DNA from: Bryobacteraceae bacterium
Lineage (GTDB): Bacteria > Acidobacteriota > Terriglobia > Bryobacterales > Bryobacteraceae
Assembly (NCBI GenBank): GCA_026129905.1
Contig: JAHCHE010000032.1
Coordinates: forward strand, 1 to 64,000
DNA: 64,000 nucleotides
Direction: 5' to 3'
Position 1 is the stretch's first letter. Each line of letters begins with the position of its first letter. Shown piece by piece: positions 35,211 through 44,470 of the stretch. The notes under the pieces were generated by a model. That model saw nothing but the letters and a program-made list of their open reading frames with translations, was not told the DNA's origin and did not search any database. A program made the translations under genes and the position numbers.

Positions 35211-35873
35211 CTATGCCTGTCGTCGCGGAAGTCGCGCCCCTCGGCGCCGATCCCAGAGCCCTATTGCCGCAAGCCCCGCGCCTCCGAGCGCCAGCGTCCC
35301 CGGCTCCGGCGTCTGCGCGCCATCCTCCAGCGCCTTCTGCTGCGCGTTCCACGCATCCCAGAGATTGAACGGCGCCACGTTGACGAACAGGTCCACCCCG
35401 GCGAAACTCCCGTCCTCCCGGTAGCGGAAGTTCGCCAGCCCCTCCCGGACGCACTCGTTCATGCTGAACAGGAAATCTTCGGACCCCTTGTAGAACCCCA
35501 TTGCGCTCGAATGAACGACGAAGGGGACCGTGCCGCTGACGTGCTCGTGCGCATCGAACATCAGCCACAGACCCAGGAGCACGTCCAGCCCGGCGAAGTC
35601 CTGGCCGTCGTAAATTCCGGTCGTGCGGTCAATCAAGGACCCACTGAAGCAGACCTCCCGCCCGAGGGCATTTGTCTTGCACTTCCACGTCTGCGGCGTG
35701 TAATGCAGATCGACGGAGAAGGCCGCGCCGCGGTCGTCAAGGCCGGCGAAGTGCGGCTGGATACCGCCGCTCCAGGTCAGATACCCGGCTTCGCTGATCT
35801 CGATTACGGCGCTGGTGATGGCCCCGGCGTGGAGGCTGCCGGCCAGCGCGAGAAGCGTCAGGACTGCGCGCAT
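35211..35873 (-). CDS. PEP-CTERM anchored exported protein
   Basis: A 220-aa protein with a signal peptide (MRAVLTLLALAGSLHAGA) and a C-terminal PEP-CTERM sorting tag: PEPGTLALGGAGLAAIGLWD followed by basic residues. Exosortase recognises such tags in EPS-producing bacteria; no exosortase gene is in the window. The middle part (FRYREDGSFAGVDLFVNVAP) resembles the upstream neighbour (FMFSESGVPTGINLFFGLQP), so the two are tandem paralogs. The start overlaps the neighbour's stop by 16 bases. Function unknown. Confidence 0.78.
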   Translation of the reverse strand: MRAVLTLLALAGSLHAGAITSAVIEISEAGYLTWSGGIQPHFAGLDDRGAAFSVDLHYTPQTWKCKTNALGREVCFSGSLIDRTTGIYDGQDFAGLDVLLGLWLMFDAHEHVSGTVPFVVHSSAMGFYKGSEDFLFSMNECVREGLANFRYREDGSFAGVDLFVNVAPFNLWDAWNAQQKALEDGAQTPEPGTLALGGAGLAAIGLWDRRRGARLPRRQA

Positions 35874-36493
35874 ACCACACCCTTGCGCCGCCGTCTCGCC
35901 AGCCACACCGTTCCCGCCCCGATGCCGCCAAGCACCAGTGTGCTCGGTTCCGGCACGGCCGCAGGGCGAAGGTTTACGTCGAACGGCTGGAGGCCGAAAA
36001 ACAGGTTGATTCCGGTGGGGACGCCGGACTCGCTGAACATGAATCGCGCGATGCCCTGCCCGATGCCGCTGGACGTGAAGTATTCCGACCCGTTTAGATG
36101 GCCAATAGCAGCCCTGAGCATGTACTCGTAGTCGAAGCCTACGTCTCCCGGAGCGGTCGGGATTTCATCGTCGAACAGCAGGTCCATCGTCAGAAGCGCG
36201 TGGATGTCGTAACGCAGGAAGCCGTCCAAGTAGAACAACTGGAGGTTCGGGTTCGCTACCGACGTGAGCGTACAGGCTGGACCGTCGCAGGTCCAGGGGA
36301 TCGTCGGGGAGTTCCAGCGGATAGATTCGAACCGCTTTCCCTCGCTCGTTCCGCCGATCAGGTAGGGGTCCTGCCACGTCTGATAGGCGACGGCCCCGTT
36401 CGGGAACAGAGAGATGAACCCCTCCGAGATGCCCTCCACCGGGCCGCCAAAAGCAGGCAAAACAAGGAGCAATGCGAGGCTGAGTTTCTTCAT
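35858..36493 (-). CDS. PEP-CTERM anchored exported protein, tandem paralog
   Basis: A 211-aa protein. Signal peptide MKKLSLALLLVLPAFGGPVE, an unknown middle domain with one disulfide candidate (WTCDGPACTL), and the sorting tag VPEPSTLVLGGIGAGTVWLA with a following R-R-R-R-K. It shares a central motif and order with the protein encoded just downstream and overlaps it by 16 bases, so both are probably made together and exported to the same exosortase system. Confidence 0.8.
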   Translation of the reverse strand: MKKLSLALLLVLPAFGGPVEGISEGFISLFPNGAVAYQTWQDPYLIGGTSEGKRFESIRWNSPTIPWTCDGPACTLTSVANPNLQLFYLDGFLRYDIHALLTMDLLFDDEIPTAPGDVGFDYEYMLRAAIGHLNGSEYFTSSGIGQGIARFMFSESGVPTGINLFFGLQPFDVNLRPAAVPEPSTLVLGGIGAGTVWLARRRRKGVVCAQS

Positions 36494-36809
36494 ACGCTTC
36501 TTCTTTCGGGAGGCTCAGTAAAGGGTTATGGACGGACACCGGCTTTGTGCCGCCGCCTCGGGAGCGGTCGGGATCGGCTAACTCGATGTCAAAAAGCTGG
36601 CGGGGCTCATCGAGCGCCGCCCGGCACATCATACCACCGGATGATGATGGAAACGCAGAAATGTTGACCGCAGGAGCGCAGGCGCATTGCGGGTCTCCCG
36701 TTCGCCACCCTCCAAGGTGCCCATAAAACGCCGGGACTTCCGAGGCTCCAATTTCCAGGGGCGTGGAACCGTTTGCCCTCAATTCACCGGCAGCAACCAC
36801 GCGAACAAA
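36494..36809. other. Gene-free stretch upstream of the PEP-CTERM pair
   Basis: 316 bp with no supported gene on either strand. It must contain the minus-strand promoter of the PEP-CTERM operon, but I see no clear -35/-10 pair, repeat or RNA structure. Confidence 0.4.
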
Positions 36810-37238
36810 CTAATCCGACTTGGGGCCGAAGAGTTCCATCTGACGCTGATTGAACTTGGCCCGCTCTAATACGGCGGTGTCATCCATGCTGCCGTTGTCC
36901 AAATAGCTGGCCAACTCTTCGTTCGTGGTCAAATCCACAATGAACTGAAACGACCCTGCTTTGTCAAAAGAGCCACCGCGGTAGATGCAGGTGTTGAGTT
37001 TGGCATTGTAAGCGAATCGAGGTACAAGGGGAGTTTCCCGGCCCGCCCCGCGAAGATCGCGCACGAAGCCGGGATGGAAACGCCGACCCACTTCAGCACA
37101 CTTTATCTTCAGATCGAGCAAATCCCGTGTCGGCTGCTGCTGCCGCAATCCGTCCTGTTTACTACTGGACCGGGAGCACGCCGCGTTCAGTAGTATGAGG
37201 ATCGGAAGTAGGCTCAATAACGGAGTTCCGCGCCTCAT
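36810..37238 (-). CDS. Small lipoprotein of unknown function
   Basis: 142 aa with a lipoprotein signal (LLSLLPILILLNAACSRSSS; lipobox L-N-A-A-C). The mature part has two cysteines (KIKCAEVG, LNTCIYRGGSF), a basic stretch and an acidic end. No family is recognised. It starts exactly where the divergent integrase remnant begins, inside a patch that looks like the boundary of an inserted element. Confidence 0.6.
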   Translation of the reverse strand: MRRGTPLLSLLPILILLNAACSRSSSKQDGLRQQQPTRDLLDLKIKCAEVGRRFHPGFVRDLRGAGRETPLVPRFAYNAKLNTCIYRGGSFDKAGSFQFIVDLTTNEELASYLDNGSMDDTAVLERAKFNQRQMELFGPKSD

Positions 37239-37963
37239 TGCTTCCTGATTTTACCGCCGGACGGCTCTTGTTCAAAATCGCTTCGAGCGCCCGCCGCTTT
37301 GCTGCCAAAGGTGCCGAAGGTCCTCCGGTACCCCGGCTATCCGGAAGCCGCCGCGCGGCCTCTTCCGCTTCGGCGGGCACGTTAATGGGGACGGGTTCAC
37401 CTTCCACCCGCCGAACCCTCCTGGACTGCGGCCTACGGCCCGAGGAGTGCTTCCGCCTTCGGCCGGAGAACGTACGGGATGGGAATATCGAAATTCTCGC
37501 CGGAAAGACGGAGAATGCCCGCCGTCGAATCCCCATGACCGCCCGCGTGAAGGCAGTCCTGGAAATGCGGCTTGGCAAGGCGGCCGGCAGCGAGTGGGTG
37601 TTCCCGGCGCCGACCCGGAGCGGGCATATCGAGCCGTCCAGCCTCAAGAAGCAGCACGCCCGCGCCATCGAAGAGGCGACGGCCATCTTCCGCAAGCAGA
37701 CAAACCGGGAGGATGCCACGTTCGGAGGGTTCGAGTTGTACACGCTTCGGCACACGTGCCTGACGCGATGGGCGCCCCACATGGACCCGTGGACCTTGGG
37801 ATACCTTGCGGGGCACCGCGACATGAACATCACGAAACGCTACGTACACCCGAAGGAGCAGAGCATCCGCGCGGCGATGGATCGGGCGCAAGTGGCAAAC
37901 AGTGGGCATACCGGAAAAAACGTGGACGTGGCGAGCGTGCCGGTACTGACGCCAACTATCTGA
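37238..37963 (+). CDS. Tyrosine recombinase, N-terminally truncated
   Basis: Only the catalytic domain is recognisable, from about residue 60: the first arginine in LLDCGLRPEECFRLR, lysine in GKTENARRRIP, LYTLRHTCLTRWA, the G-H motif LAGHRDMNITKRY, and the nucleophile tyrosine in K-R-Y-V-H-P. The preceding 60 residues do not resemble a core-binding domain and look like readthrough of other DNA, so the 5' part appears lost. The gene ends 16 bp from the 3' end of tRNA-Arg, the usual place of an integrated element. It is probably inactive. Confidence 0.7.
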   Translation: MLPDFTAGRLLFKIASSARRFAAKGAEGPPVPRLSGSRRAASSASAGTLMGTGSPSTRRTLLDCGLRPEECFRLRPENVRDGNIEILAGKTENARRRIPMTARVKAVLEMRLGKAAGSEWVFPAPTRSGHIEPSSLKKQHARAIEEATAIFRKQTNREDATFGGFELYTLRHTCLTRWAPHMDPWTLGYLAGHRDMNITKRYVHPKEQSIRAAMDRAQVANSGHTGKNVDVASVPVLTPTI

Positions 37964-37979
37964 TGATGCGAGATTTAGC

Positions 37980-38056
37980 TGGCGCGCCCGGAGGGACTCG
38001 AACCCCCGGCCTACTGGTTCGAAGCCAGTCGCTCTATCCGGCTGAGCTACGGGCGC
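37980..38056 (-). tRNA. tRNA-Arg (anticodon TCG)
   Basis: A 77-nt minus-strand cloverleaf: acceptor GCGCCCG/CGGGCGC, discriminator G and encoded CCA. Anticodon stem ACTGG/CCAGT with loop CTTCGAA, giving anticodon TCG. T loop TTCGAGT. The 3' end faces the truncated integrase, consistent with a past integration site. Confidence 0.95.
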
Positions 38057-38176
38057 GCTCCTCGTGGCGGCGAATTGGCGAGGCCGATGGACCATCGCCA
38101 GTGGCCCTTATTGTAGCATTGCCGCTCTGCGGCGTTATGCATGTCGGGCCTCAAGACCCGATCGGACGTCCGCGCG

Positions 38177-39745
38177 CTACTTCAGCGTGAACCGGGAGAA
38201 CGCGCCGTCGGTGACCCCGATGAAATTGCTCTGGAAAGCGTTGCGCAACGGAAAGTCGAGCGATTTCGTTTCCCCAGCCACCGCCACGCCGGCCGTCGCG
38301 TGTACCGCGATCGCCCGGAAATAGTCGATTTTGCTGCCGCCGACGTATGTGCTGTACAGCAGCGTGTTGAGCGAGTTGGAGAGCTTCGCCAGGAACCCGG
38401 CGGCCGGACCGCGGCGCGCACGCTGGTACGCGTTCGCCGACGTAGGGAAGTTGTCCGAATACGTCGCGCCCGTCACGAAGATGTTGCCCTGCGCGTCGGC
38501 GACAATCCCTTCCACCTGGTCGCCGTACCGTCCGCCAAGGTACGTGCTGGCGAGTAACTGCTTGCCATCCGGCGACAACTTCGCCACGATGCCGTCGCCA
38601 GGGTAATTGGTGGACGCTCCGGTGCCGGAGCCGCCGTTGCCGTTGAACGAACCGTCGAAGGCGCTCTTGATCGGGAAATTTGTCGACTTAGTGCCGCCCC
38701 CGATAAAGATATTCCCGTTCTTATCGATCGCTAAGTTGTGGGTCTCCGTCATCTCGGTGGAGGAGCCGCCGAGGTATGTGCCGAAGATCAATCCAGTTCC
38801 GTCGGCCCTCACTTTCGCGACATAGAAATCTCCGCTTCCCCTGTAAGTGCGGGAATAAGCTCCAGTGGTCGTTGGAATATTCGTGGACGTCGTGGTGATT
38901 ACGAGCACCGGGTTGCCCGCGCCGTCCAGCCGGATGGAGCCCTCGCCGGAATCTTCGCCCGCGCCGCCCAGATGCATCGCCCAGAGCAGTTGCGAGCCGT
39001 CGGCTTTCACCTTCCCGACCACGGCGTCCTTTCCCCCTTTCGGCTGAGGATAGGGCCCGCGGTTGAACACCGCCTGCACGTTCGAAGAAAAAGCCTTGCC
39101 CGTGATATGTCCGGAGGCGAACACTACGTTGCCCTGTGAATCGACCGCGAGATCCCGCACGATGCAGTCGTCGGCCCCGCCGAAGTACGTTGACCAGACG
39201 ATGTTGTTGCCGGAGGGGCTCAGTTTCAGCAGAAAGCCGTCCTGCCGTCCGTAAAATGCCGCCGAAGAGCCGCCCATAAAGGTCTTTTGAAAGGCGTTGC
39301 TGGTAACCGGGAAGCCCGCGCCGGCCCGGCCGGCCACGTAAACGTACCCGTTCGAATCCACCTCCACGGCGTAAGCCCGATCGTAGTTCGGGCCGCCGAT
39401 CACAGTGGTCCACAGGCGTCTTCCCGAAGCGTCGAACTTCGCGACGAACACGTCCATCTGTTGTACGGACGACGTTTCCACGATGCCCGACAGCAGAAGC
39501 GAGTTCGTGTATTGAAGGCTCGGCGACTCCGTTCCCCCGACGGCGTACAGATTTCCGGCCGAATCGAAGGCGACGTCGCGTATGTGATCGAAGCGAGGGC
39601 CTCCGAGATAGGACGACACGGAAAGTGACTGCGCGGCGGCTGGCTGCATCAGCGCCAGTAGCGACGCGATCCCCAACCCCATGCGGCGAATGGAACGCCG
39701 CGCAGCGCGTTCAGGCGCAGTAATCCTGGTCAGACGAGATGCCAT
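38177..39745 (-). CDS. SBBP-repeat beta-propeller exported protein
   Basis: A 522-aa secreted propeller. Basic N-terminus and signal peptide (GLGIASLLALMQPAAAQ), then seven or more SBBP repeats with the pattern T-Y-L-G-G ... I-A-V-D-x-x-G-N-x-Y-V-x-G (SVSSYLGGPRFDHIRDVAFD, GTYLGGSSTEMTETHNLAID, STYVGGSKIDYFRAIAVHAT). Such proteins are abundant in Solibacter-like genomes, and their ligand is unknown. ATG 39745 with GAGGAG upstream. Promoter region contains an inverted repeat at 39917-39938. Confidence 0.82.
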   Translation of the reverse strand: MASRLTRITAPERAARRSIRRMGLGIASLLALMQPAAAQSLSVSSYLGGPRFDHIRDVAFDSAGNLYAVGGTESPSLQYTNSLLLSGIVETSSVQQMDVFVAKFDASGRRLWTTVIGGPNYDRAYAVEVDSNGYVYVAGRAGAGFPVTSNAFQKTFMGGSSAAFYGRQDGFLLKLSPSGNNIVWSTYFGGADDCIVRDLAVDSQGNVVFASGHITGKAFSSNVQAVFNRGPYPQPKGGKDAVVGKVKADGSQLLWAMHLGGAGEDSGEGSIRLDGAGNPVLVITTTSTNIPTTTGAYSRTYRGSGDFYVAKVRADGTGLIFGTYLGGSSTEMTETHNLAIDKNGNIFIGGGTKSTNFPIKSAFDGSFNGNGGSGTGASTNYPGDGIVAKLSPDGKQLLASTYLGGRYGDQVEGIVADAQGNIFVTGATYSDNFPTSANAYQRARRGPAAGFLAKLSNSLNTLLYSTYVGGSKIDYFRAIAVHATAGVAVAGETKSLDFPLRNAFQSNFIGVTDGAFSRFTLK

Positions 39746-40340
39746 TGATACTCCTCGAGATCTAAAAGGTGAACTGGTAAACGCGTCCCCGACGGGGACC
39801 ATCCGGCGGTTTCGTCGCCGGAGCGCGGGTCGGACAGCTCGACGGCCGGTGGACCCAGCGAGGTTCAGGGCCAGGTAGTTTCTCCCAAGTCAGCCCTGAA
39901 ATAATTGCCGCGAGCGAGAGTTATCAGTCTGTAACTCTGTTGTAAGTGGCGGCCACGGATGTTACGAGTGCAAGCGGCGTGCCAGGGGAGTCCGCGCCTC
40001 CGGCGCCGGCGAGGTCTTTTATCCGATGACGTGCGCGGCTGGGACGGTTCCTGGGACGGCTATCTGCGGAATGCTGTTTCCCACGCTCGCGGTCTAGTCT
40101 GCGCTCGCCAATGATTGGCTCACGCCTGAGGAGGATGCGACGTGGGCAAATCTATAGGAGGCGATGTCGTAGTCCTCAATTTTCGTTCCTCTGACCTCAG
40201 CCAGACGAAGCGACGGCCAGCTTGGTTGTCGCGGCTCTCGACGAAGTTCTGGACCGGTTGATCGCGATTCTGCGGCGAATCCTGGATCGAGAGTGCGGCG
40301 AAGCGGCGCCTCGTTCCGGTGACGAGCTGAGAGAAGGCGT
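39746..40340. other. Gene-free stretch upstream of the SBBP gene
   Basis: About 600 bp. From 39746 to about 40000 it is the presumed leader and promoter of the minus-strand SBBP gene, with an inverted repeat at 39917-39938 and TGTAAC at 39930-39935. From 40120 to 40347 there is a 75-codon open frame on the minus strand without recognisable homology, which I do not call a gene. The remainder looks like decayed coding DNA. Confidence 0.4.
39917..39938. repeat. Inverted repeat upstream of the SBBP gene
   Basis: AGAGTTA-8-TAACTCT, perfect 7-bp arms, about 170 bp upstream of the start codon. The right arm contains TGTAAC, the hexamer that is repeated in the leaders at 30.9 and 34.3 kb, but the half-site orientation differs. 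Confidence 0.5.
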
Positions 40341-40536
40341 CAGCCAATCGGCTTTCGGTCTCAAGCTCCTGCTGCGAGTACGGAGAGCCCCCCTCGCGGT
40401 CTTACTCGGTTCTGACGGGATCGATCCGCCGGACGTCCGGGGAGGCGGGGCGGATTCTGCCAGATCCGCTTGATCACCTCTTCGAGGGCTCGCTCGAGTT
40501 GCGGGTCCCGCCCCTCGATCACCGCCTGGGCTTCCT
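40341..40536. repeat. Direct repeat copy A: duplicated 3' end of the tricorn protease gene
   Basis: About 196 bp that align with 41030-41219 at roughly 85-90% with a few small indels. The repeat starts at CAGCCAATCGGCTTTCGGTCT in both copies. Copy A still reads as the protease tail on the minus strand ([20 protein letters not shown]) but has lost the original stop. It lies about 690 bp from copy B, with a DUF433/DUF5615 module between. Confidence 0.85.
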
Positions 40537-40560
40537 CGCTTGGGCTTCCTACATCGCTGG

Positions 40561-40759
40561 TCAGCGGGTTGCTGGGTTTCCGACGTGAATGATTCGCCCT
40601 CGCTTTATGCTCTCCAAAGCGGCAAGGCACTCTGGAACGACGGAGAGGAGGTCTTGAATCCGGTTCGAGGGTGCGCGCACGATCAGAATGGCGATCCGGT
40701 TCACCCTTCAGGTGACTGCGCAGATTGCGTGGAAGGTTCTCGTCGATGAGTACCTTCAT
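40561..40759 (-). pseudogene. DUF5615 (PIN-like) toxin remnant with internal deletion
   Basis: The first 19 codons are typical ([19 protein letters not shown]). Then the middle of the family, with the remaining active-site acids, is missing. A C-terminal segment ([37 protein letters not shown]) resumes in the next frame and stops at 40561. The family is about 110-120 aa, so some 40 residues are lost. The ATG overlaps the antitoxin stop (ATGA), the standard antitoxin-toxin order. Confidence 0.75.
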
Positions 40760-40968
40760 CGCGAATTCGTGAGGAGTGTCTTGGCCTCTTCCAGCGCAGC
40801 GATCGCAGCTTCTCTACTGACCGAAGGGAAGTTGTCCAGGAACTCATCCAGCGTGTCGCCGGCTTGAAGGTAGACGATGAGCGAGTCGATCGGAACACGG
40901 GTTCCCCGAAAGCACGGCGTACCTCCCAGGATTTCCGGATCGCTGACGATCACTGACTCGGGTTCCAT
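40756..40968 (-). CDS. DUF433 antitoxin
   Basis: A complete 70-aa DUF433 protein: [20 protein letters not shown] and [20 protein letters not shown] are the family core, a short helix-turn-helix-like fold. In such modules it precedes a DUF5615 PIN-like RNase and binds both toxin and promoter. Here the partner is deleted internally, so it is an antitoxin without an active toxin. The whole module sits between two copies of the tricorn gene's 3' end. Confidence 0.85.
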   Translation of the reverse strand: MEPESVIVSDPEILGGTPCFRGTRVPIDSLIVYLQAGDTLDEFLDNFPSVSREAAIAALEEAKTLLTNSR

Positions 40969-41029
40969 AAAGCGCCTCTCGACCTTGAATCTACCAGGGA
41001 CGCGGTGAGAACCGGTTCCCGCCAGGTCC

Positions 41030-41219
41030 CAGCCAATCGGCTTTCGGTCTCTAACCCCTGCCGCCGTACGGCGCGTCCCTCGAGGTCTTTACTCGGTTCT
41101 GACGGGATCGGCCGGACGGCCGGGGAGGCGGGGCGGATTCTGCTGGATCCGCTTCATCACCTCTTCGATGGCTCGCTCGAGTTGCGGGTCCCGCCCTTCG
41201 ATCACCGCTTGGGGTTCCT
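41030..41219. repeat. Direct repeat copy B: native 3' end of the tricorn protease gene
   Basis: 190 bp spanning the last 131 bp of the protease gene (stop at 41089) and 59 bp of 3' flank. It is the parental copy, because the gene frame and stop are intact here. See copy A at 40341-40536. Confidence 0.85.
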
Positions 41220-44200
41220 GTTCGACGACGATGTCCGGGTCCACGCCATGGCCTTCAATGATCCACTGGCCCTCGGGCGAGGCGTGCCCGAACTGCGGTA
41301 CGAATACGTCGCCGCCGTCGAGCAGCGGCCCGTGGCCGGTGATGCCGATGACGCCGCCCCAACTCCGCTTGCCGATCAGCGGACCGAGGCCGGCCTGGCG
41401 GAACATGGCCGGGAAAAGGTCCCCGTCGGAGGCCGAGTTCTCGTCAAGCAGGACCACCTTGTGGCCGATTGCCACGGCGTCCGGATACGTGCCGGTCTCG
41501 TCGATCGTGCGCGCGAAGGTGGTGGCCAGCACCTCGCGCCGCAGCCGCTCGATCAGCATGCGGGAAACATTGCCTCCGCCGTTGCCGCGGTCGTCGATGA
41601 TCAGTCCCGCCTTGCGCGTTTGCGGATAGTACCACTTGATGAACTCGTAGATCCCCTCGGCGCCCATGTTCGGCAGGTGCATGTATCCCACCTGGCCGTT
41701 CGTCGCTTTCTCGACGCGAGCGCGGCGGTCAAGCGTCATCTCCAGGTAATGAAGCTGCGTCTCGTCGGCGATCGGCGATAGCGTAACTTCCCGCGCGCCG
41801 TCCGCCGACGGCCGCGAATTGACCGTCAGCTTCACGGCCCGGTTCGCTTTGCCGCGAAGGAGCTTGTAGGGGTTCTCCGGGGCCGCCAGATCCTCGCCGT
41901 CAATCGCCAGCACATACTCGCCCGGCTGCAGGTTGACGCCGACCTCGGTGGCCGGTGACCGGTATTTCGGTTCCTCGTTGTGCCCTCTGAGGACTTCGTC
42001 GATCCTGTACCGGCCGCTCGCCGCGTCGAGAGCGAAGTGCGCGCCCAGCAGCGCCACGCTCGGACGCGCCGGCACGTCATAGTCGCCTCCCGTGATGTAA
42101 GCGTGGCCTACGTTCAGCTCGGAGATCATTTCTCCGATAACATAGTTAAGGTCCGGGCGGTGCCCGACATACTCAAGCTGCGGCGCATACTTATTCCGCA
42201 GCGCCTCCCAATCGTAACCGTGCATGTTAGCGACATAGAAGAAGTCGCGATAACGCCGCCATACTTCGCCGAATATCTGGTTCCATTCCTGGCTGGGCTG
42301 GCGATCGTAGAGCATCCCGGCGGTGGAGACCGTCTTCTTCGACTGCGCGGCGTTCGGCTTGGCATCCATCAGCGTGAAGCCGGAATCCTGACGGACCAAC
42401 ACCTTGCCGCCGTCTTCCGACCACGCCCAGCCGGTGATGTTTTCCGCGAGCGTGGTCTCTTTGCGCTCCTTCAGCTCGTAGAGGATCAGCGTGGGCCGGC
42501 GATCCGGTTCCCGGCCGTAATAAGGCGTGCCGCGGCGCGTAAACAGCAGGTGTCCTTTGATCGCCGCGAGCGAGTTAATATTATCCGCCGCGATGGGCGC
42601 GCGAGCGACGCGGTCCTCAATTCCGTTGAAGTCGATCCTGATCCAGTTGCCTTCCTTCTTCGCCTCCTCTTTCTTCGCTTCCTCCTTTTTCTCGTCCTCC
42701 TTCTTCTGCTCGCCGACGGTCACCTCGTCGCTCGGCGGCGGGAACGGATGCTTCACGTCCGTGCGCAGCGCCAGCGCGTAGATCCCCGCGCTCCGTCCGG
42801 TGGCGAAATTCCATTCCGCGTCCGACAGCATCGGCGCGAACTCCCGCTCGGACAGGTAATAAAGGTAGTTGCCTTCGGGATCCCAGGCCGGCGTGTTCTC
42901 GACAAACATCTCCTGCGTAACGCGGCGCGCGCGGTTCTCCGCCGCCGACCAGATCCAGATGGAGCTCGTGTTGGATTCGCCCGTCAGCGAATAGGCTAGA
43001 TATCCGGAGTCCGGCGACCAGACGTAGTCCCGAATCCTTCCGCGCCGTTCGGCGGCCGCCTGCGCCACGCTCTTGTCGGCCAGCGTGACCACGAAGAGCT
43101 TCCCGTCCTTGTCGCTATAGGCGATCCGTTTCGAATCCGGCGACCATCGGGGATTGTAGAGCTTCGCCTTGTTGCCCGAGGTGACGGGCGAAGGCGCGGC
43201 CGACCCGTCCTGCGGCACGGTGTAGATTTCGTCCTCTCCGGAAAGGTCGGAAACAAAGGCGATCAGCCGGCCGTCCGGCGACCACGAGGGAGCGTGGTCG
43301 TGCGCGTTGGACGAGCGCGTGAGATTGCGCGGATTTCCCTTCTCGATCGGCGCCGTGAAAATGTCTCCCCGCGCGGTAAACAGGGCGCGCTCACCTTTCG
43401 GGCTGATGTCGAAGTCCTGGATTTGCCTGCCCACCTCGATCTGCGCCGGGCGCGCCGCCACGGCGTCGCTGGGCACGGTGATCGGGATGCGGCGAGGCTG
43501 CCCGGCCTTGCGGACGTCCAGCAGGTGCAGTTCGCCGTTTAATTCGAACACGATCTCACCGTCCGGCGACGCGCTCGGCCACCGCACGTCCCAGTCCTTG
43601 TAAGTCGTCACGGGCCGGACCTTCTTCGACGCCAGGTCGTATTCATAGAGGTTCAGCGTGCCGGTCCGATCGGAGGCGAAATAGATCCGGTTGCCGATCC
43701 ACATCGGTTCGCGTTCGGTCCGCGGCGACGAGGCGATAAGTTCGGCGGCTTTGGTTTCCAGGTCGAAGACATACAGGTTCTGCGCCCAGCCGCCCTGGTA
43801 GCGCTTCCATGTCCGGAAATCGCGGAACAGCGGCGAATAGACGATCTTCTTGCCGTCCGGCGAGAAGTCGGCCGCGCCGGACGTAGGCATCGGCAGCGGC
43901 TCGGCCAGTCCGCCTTCAACCGGAACCCGGTACAGGCGCCCGCTGGCCACGCTCCAGGACTCCCGCAGCGAGCGAAACACGACATACTTTCCGTCCGGAG
44001 TCCATCCGTAAACCAGATTGTCGTAACCCCATCGCGCGGGCAGCGGACCTTTCGCCGGATAGTAAGTCAGTTGCCGGGGGCTGCCGCCGGAGGCCGGAAC
44101 TACGTACACCTGCTCGTCGCCGTCGTACTGCCCCGTGAAGGCGATCCACTTGCCGTCGGGAGAAAAGCGCGCGAAGAGTTCCTGGCCCGGATGCGCCGTT

Positions 44201-44376
44201 AGACGAACGGCGGCCCCGCCGGAGGCGGGTGCGGTCCAAAGGTCTCCCGCGTAGGAGAAGACGACCTTGCCCGCATGGACATCCGGGAACCGGAGCAGCT
44301 TGGTCTGGGCCGCGAGCGGCGCCGCAGCCAGGACGCAGGTCAAACACGCGAATCGAATCAGTCTTCGTAGAGGCAT
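41089..44376 (-). CDS. Tricorn-type S41 protease
   Basis: A 1095-aa exported protease. Signal peptide [19 protein letters not shown]. The first 560 residues or so are WD40/TolB-like propeller blades ([40 protein letters not shown]). A Lys/Glu-rich linker with [13 protein letters not shown] repeats separates them from the C-terminal half: tricorn C1 helices ([20 protein letters not shown]), a PDZ-like domain ([18 protein letters not shown]) and the S41 fold with the serine in [12 protein letters not shown] and histidine in ELNVGHAY. It degrades peptides, presumably in the periplasm. Its 3' end is duplicated downstream. Confidence 0.9.
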   Translation of the reverse strand: MPLRRLIRFACLTCVLAAAPLAAQTKLLRFPDVHAGKVVFSYAGDLWTAPASGGAAVRLTAHPGQELFARFSPDGKWIAFTGQYDGDEQVYVVPASGGSPRQLTYYPAKGPLPARWGYDNLVYGWTPDGKYVVFRSLRESWSVASGRLYRVPVEGGLAEPLPMPTSGAADFSPDGKKIVYSPLFRDFRTWKRYQGGWAQNLYVFDLETKAAELIASSPRTEREPMWIGNRIYFASDRTGTLNLYEYDLASKKVRPVTTYKDWDVRWPSASPDGEIVFELNGELHLLDVRKAGQPRRIPITVPSDAVAARPAQIEVGRQIQDFDISPKGERALFTARGDIFTAPIEKGNPRNLTRSSNAHDHAPSWSPDGRLIAFVSDLSGEDEIYTVPQDGSAAPSPVTSGNKAKLYNPRWSPDSKRIAYSDKDGKLFVVTLADKSVAQAAAERRGRIRDYVWSPDSGYLAYSLTGESNTSSIWIWSAAENRARRVTQEMFVENTPAWDPEGNYLYYLSEREFAPMLSDAEWNFATGRSAGIYALALRTDVKHPFPPPSDEVTVGEQKKEDEKKEEAKKEEAKKEGNWIRIDFNGIEDRVARAPIAADNINSLAAIKGHLLFTRRGTPYYGREPDRRPTLILYELKERKETTLAENITGWAWSEDGGKVLVRQDSGFTLMDAKPNAAQSKKTVSTAGMLYDRQPSQEWNQIFGEVWRRYRDFFYVANMHGYDWEALRNKYAPQLEYVGHRPDLNYVIGEMISELNVGHAYITGGDYDVPARPSVALLGAHFALDAASGRYRIDEVLRGHNEEPKYRSPATEVGVNLQPGEYVLAIDGEDLAAPENPYKLLRGKANRAVKLTVNSRPSADGAREVTLSPIADETQLHYLEMTLDRRARVEKATNGQVGYMHLPNMGAEGIYEFIKWYYPQTRKAGLIIDDRGNGGGNVSRMLIERLRREVLATTFARTIDETGTYPDAVAIGHKVVLLDENSASDGDLFPAMFRQAGLGPLIGKRSWGGVIGITGHGPLLDGGDVFVPQFGHASPEGQWIIEGHGVDPDIVVEQEPQAVIEGRDPQLERAIEEVMKRIQQNPPRLPGRPADPVRTE

Positions 44377-44470
44377 GGGTCGGTCTCCGGGGTGGGGGGA
44401 TTCAAAACCTATTGTAATGGGGCAGCAAGGCCGGGCAGCCGCTCCGATGCAGGGCCACTATCGTTGGACG

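Noticed and set aside
37162-37833. Minus-strand frame opposite the integrase remnant
   Set aside because: The plus strand shows the recombinase catalytic residues; the antisense frame has no family features.
40120-40347. 75-codon minus-strand open frame next to repeat copy A
   Set aside because: No recognisable motif, no ribosome-binding site, and it lies in apparently decayed DNA.
42660-42720. Short purine/pyrimidine repeat (CTTCTTCGCCTCC-like) considered as a tandem repeat element
   Set aside because: It is the codon pattern of the Lys/Glu-rich linker in the tricorn protease, not an independent repeat.
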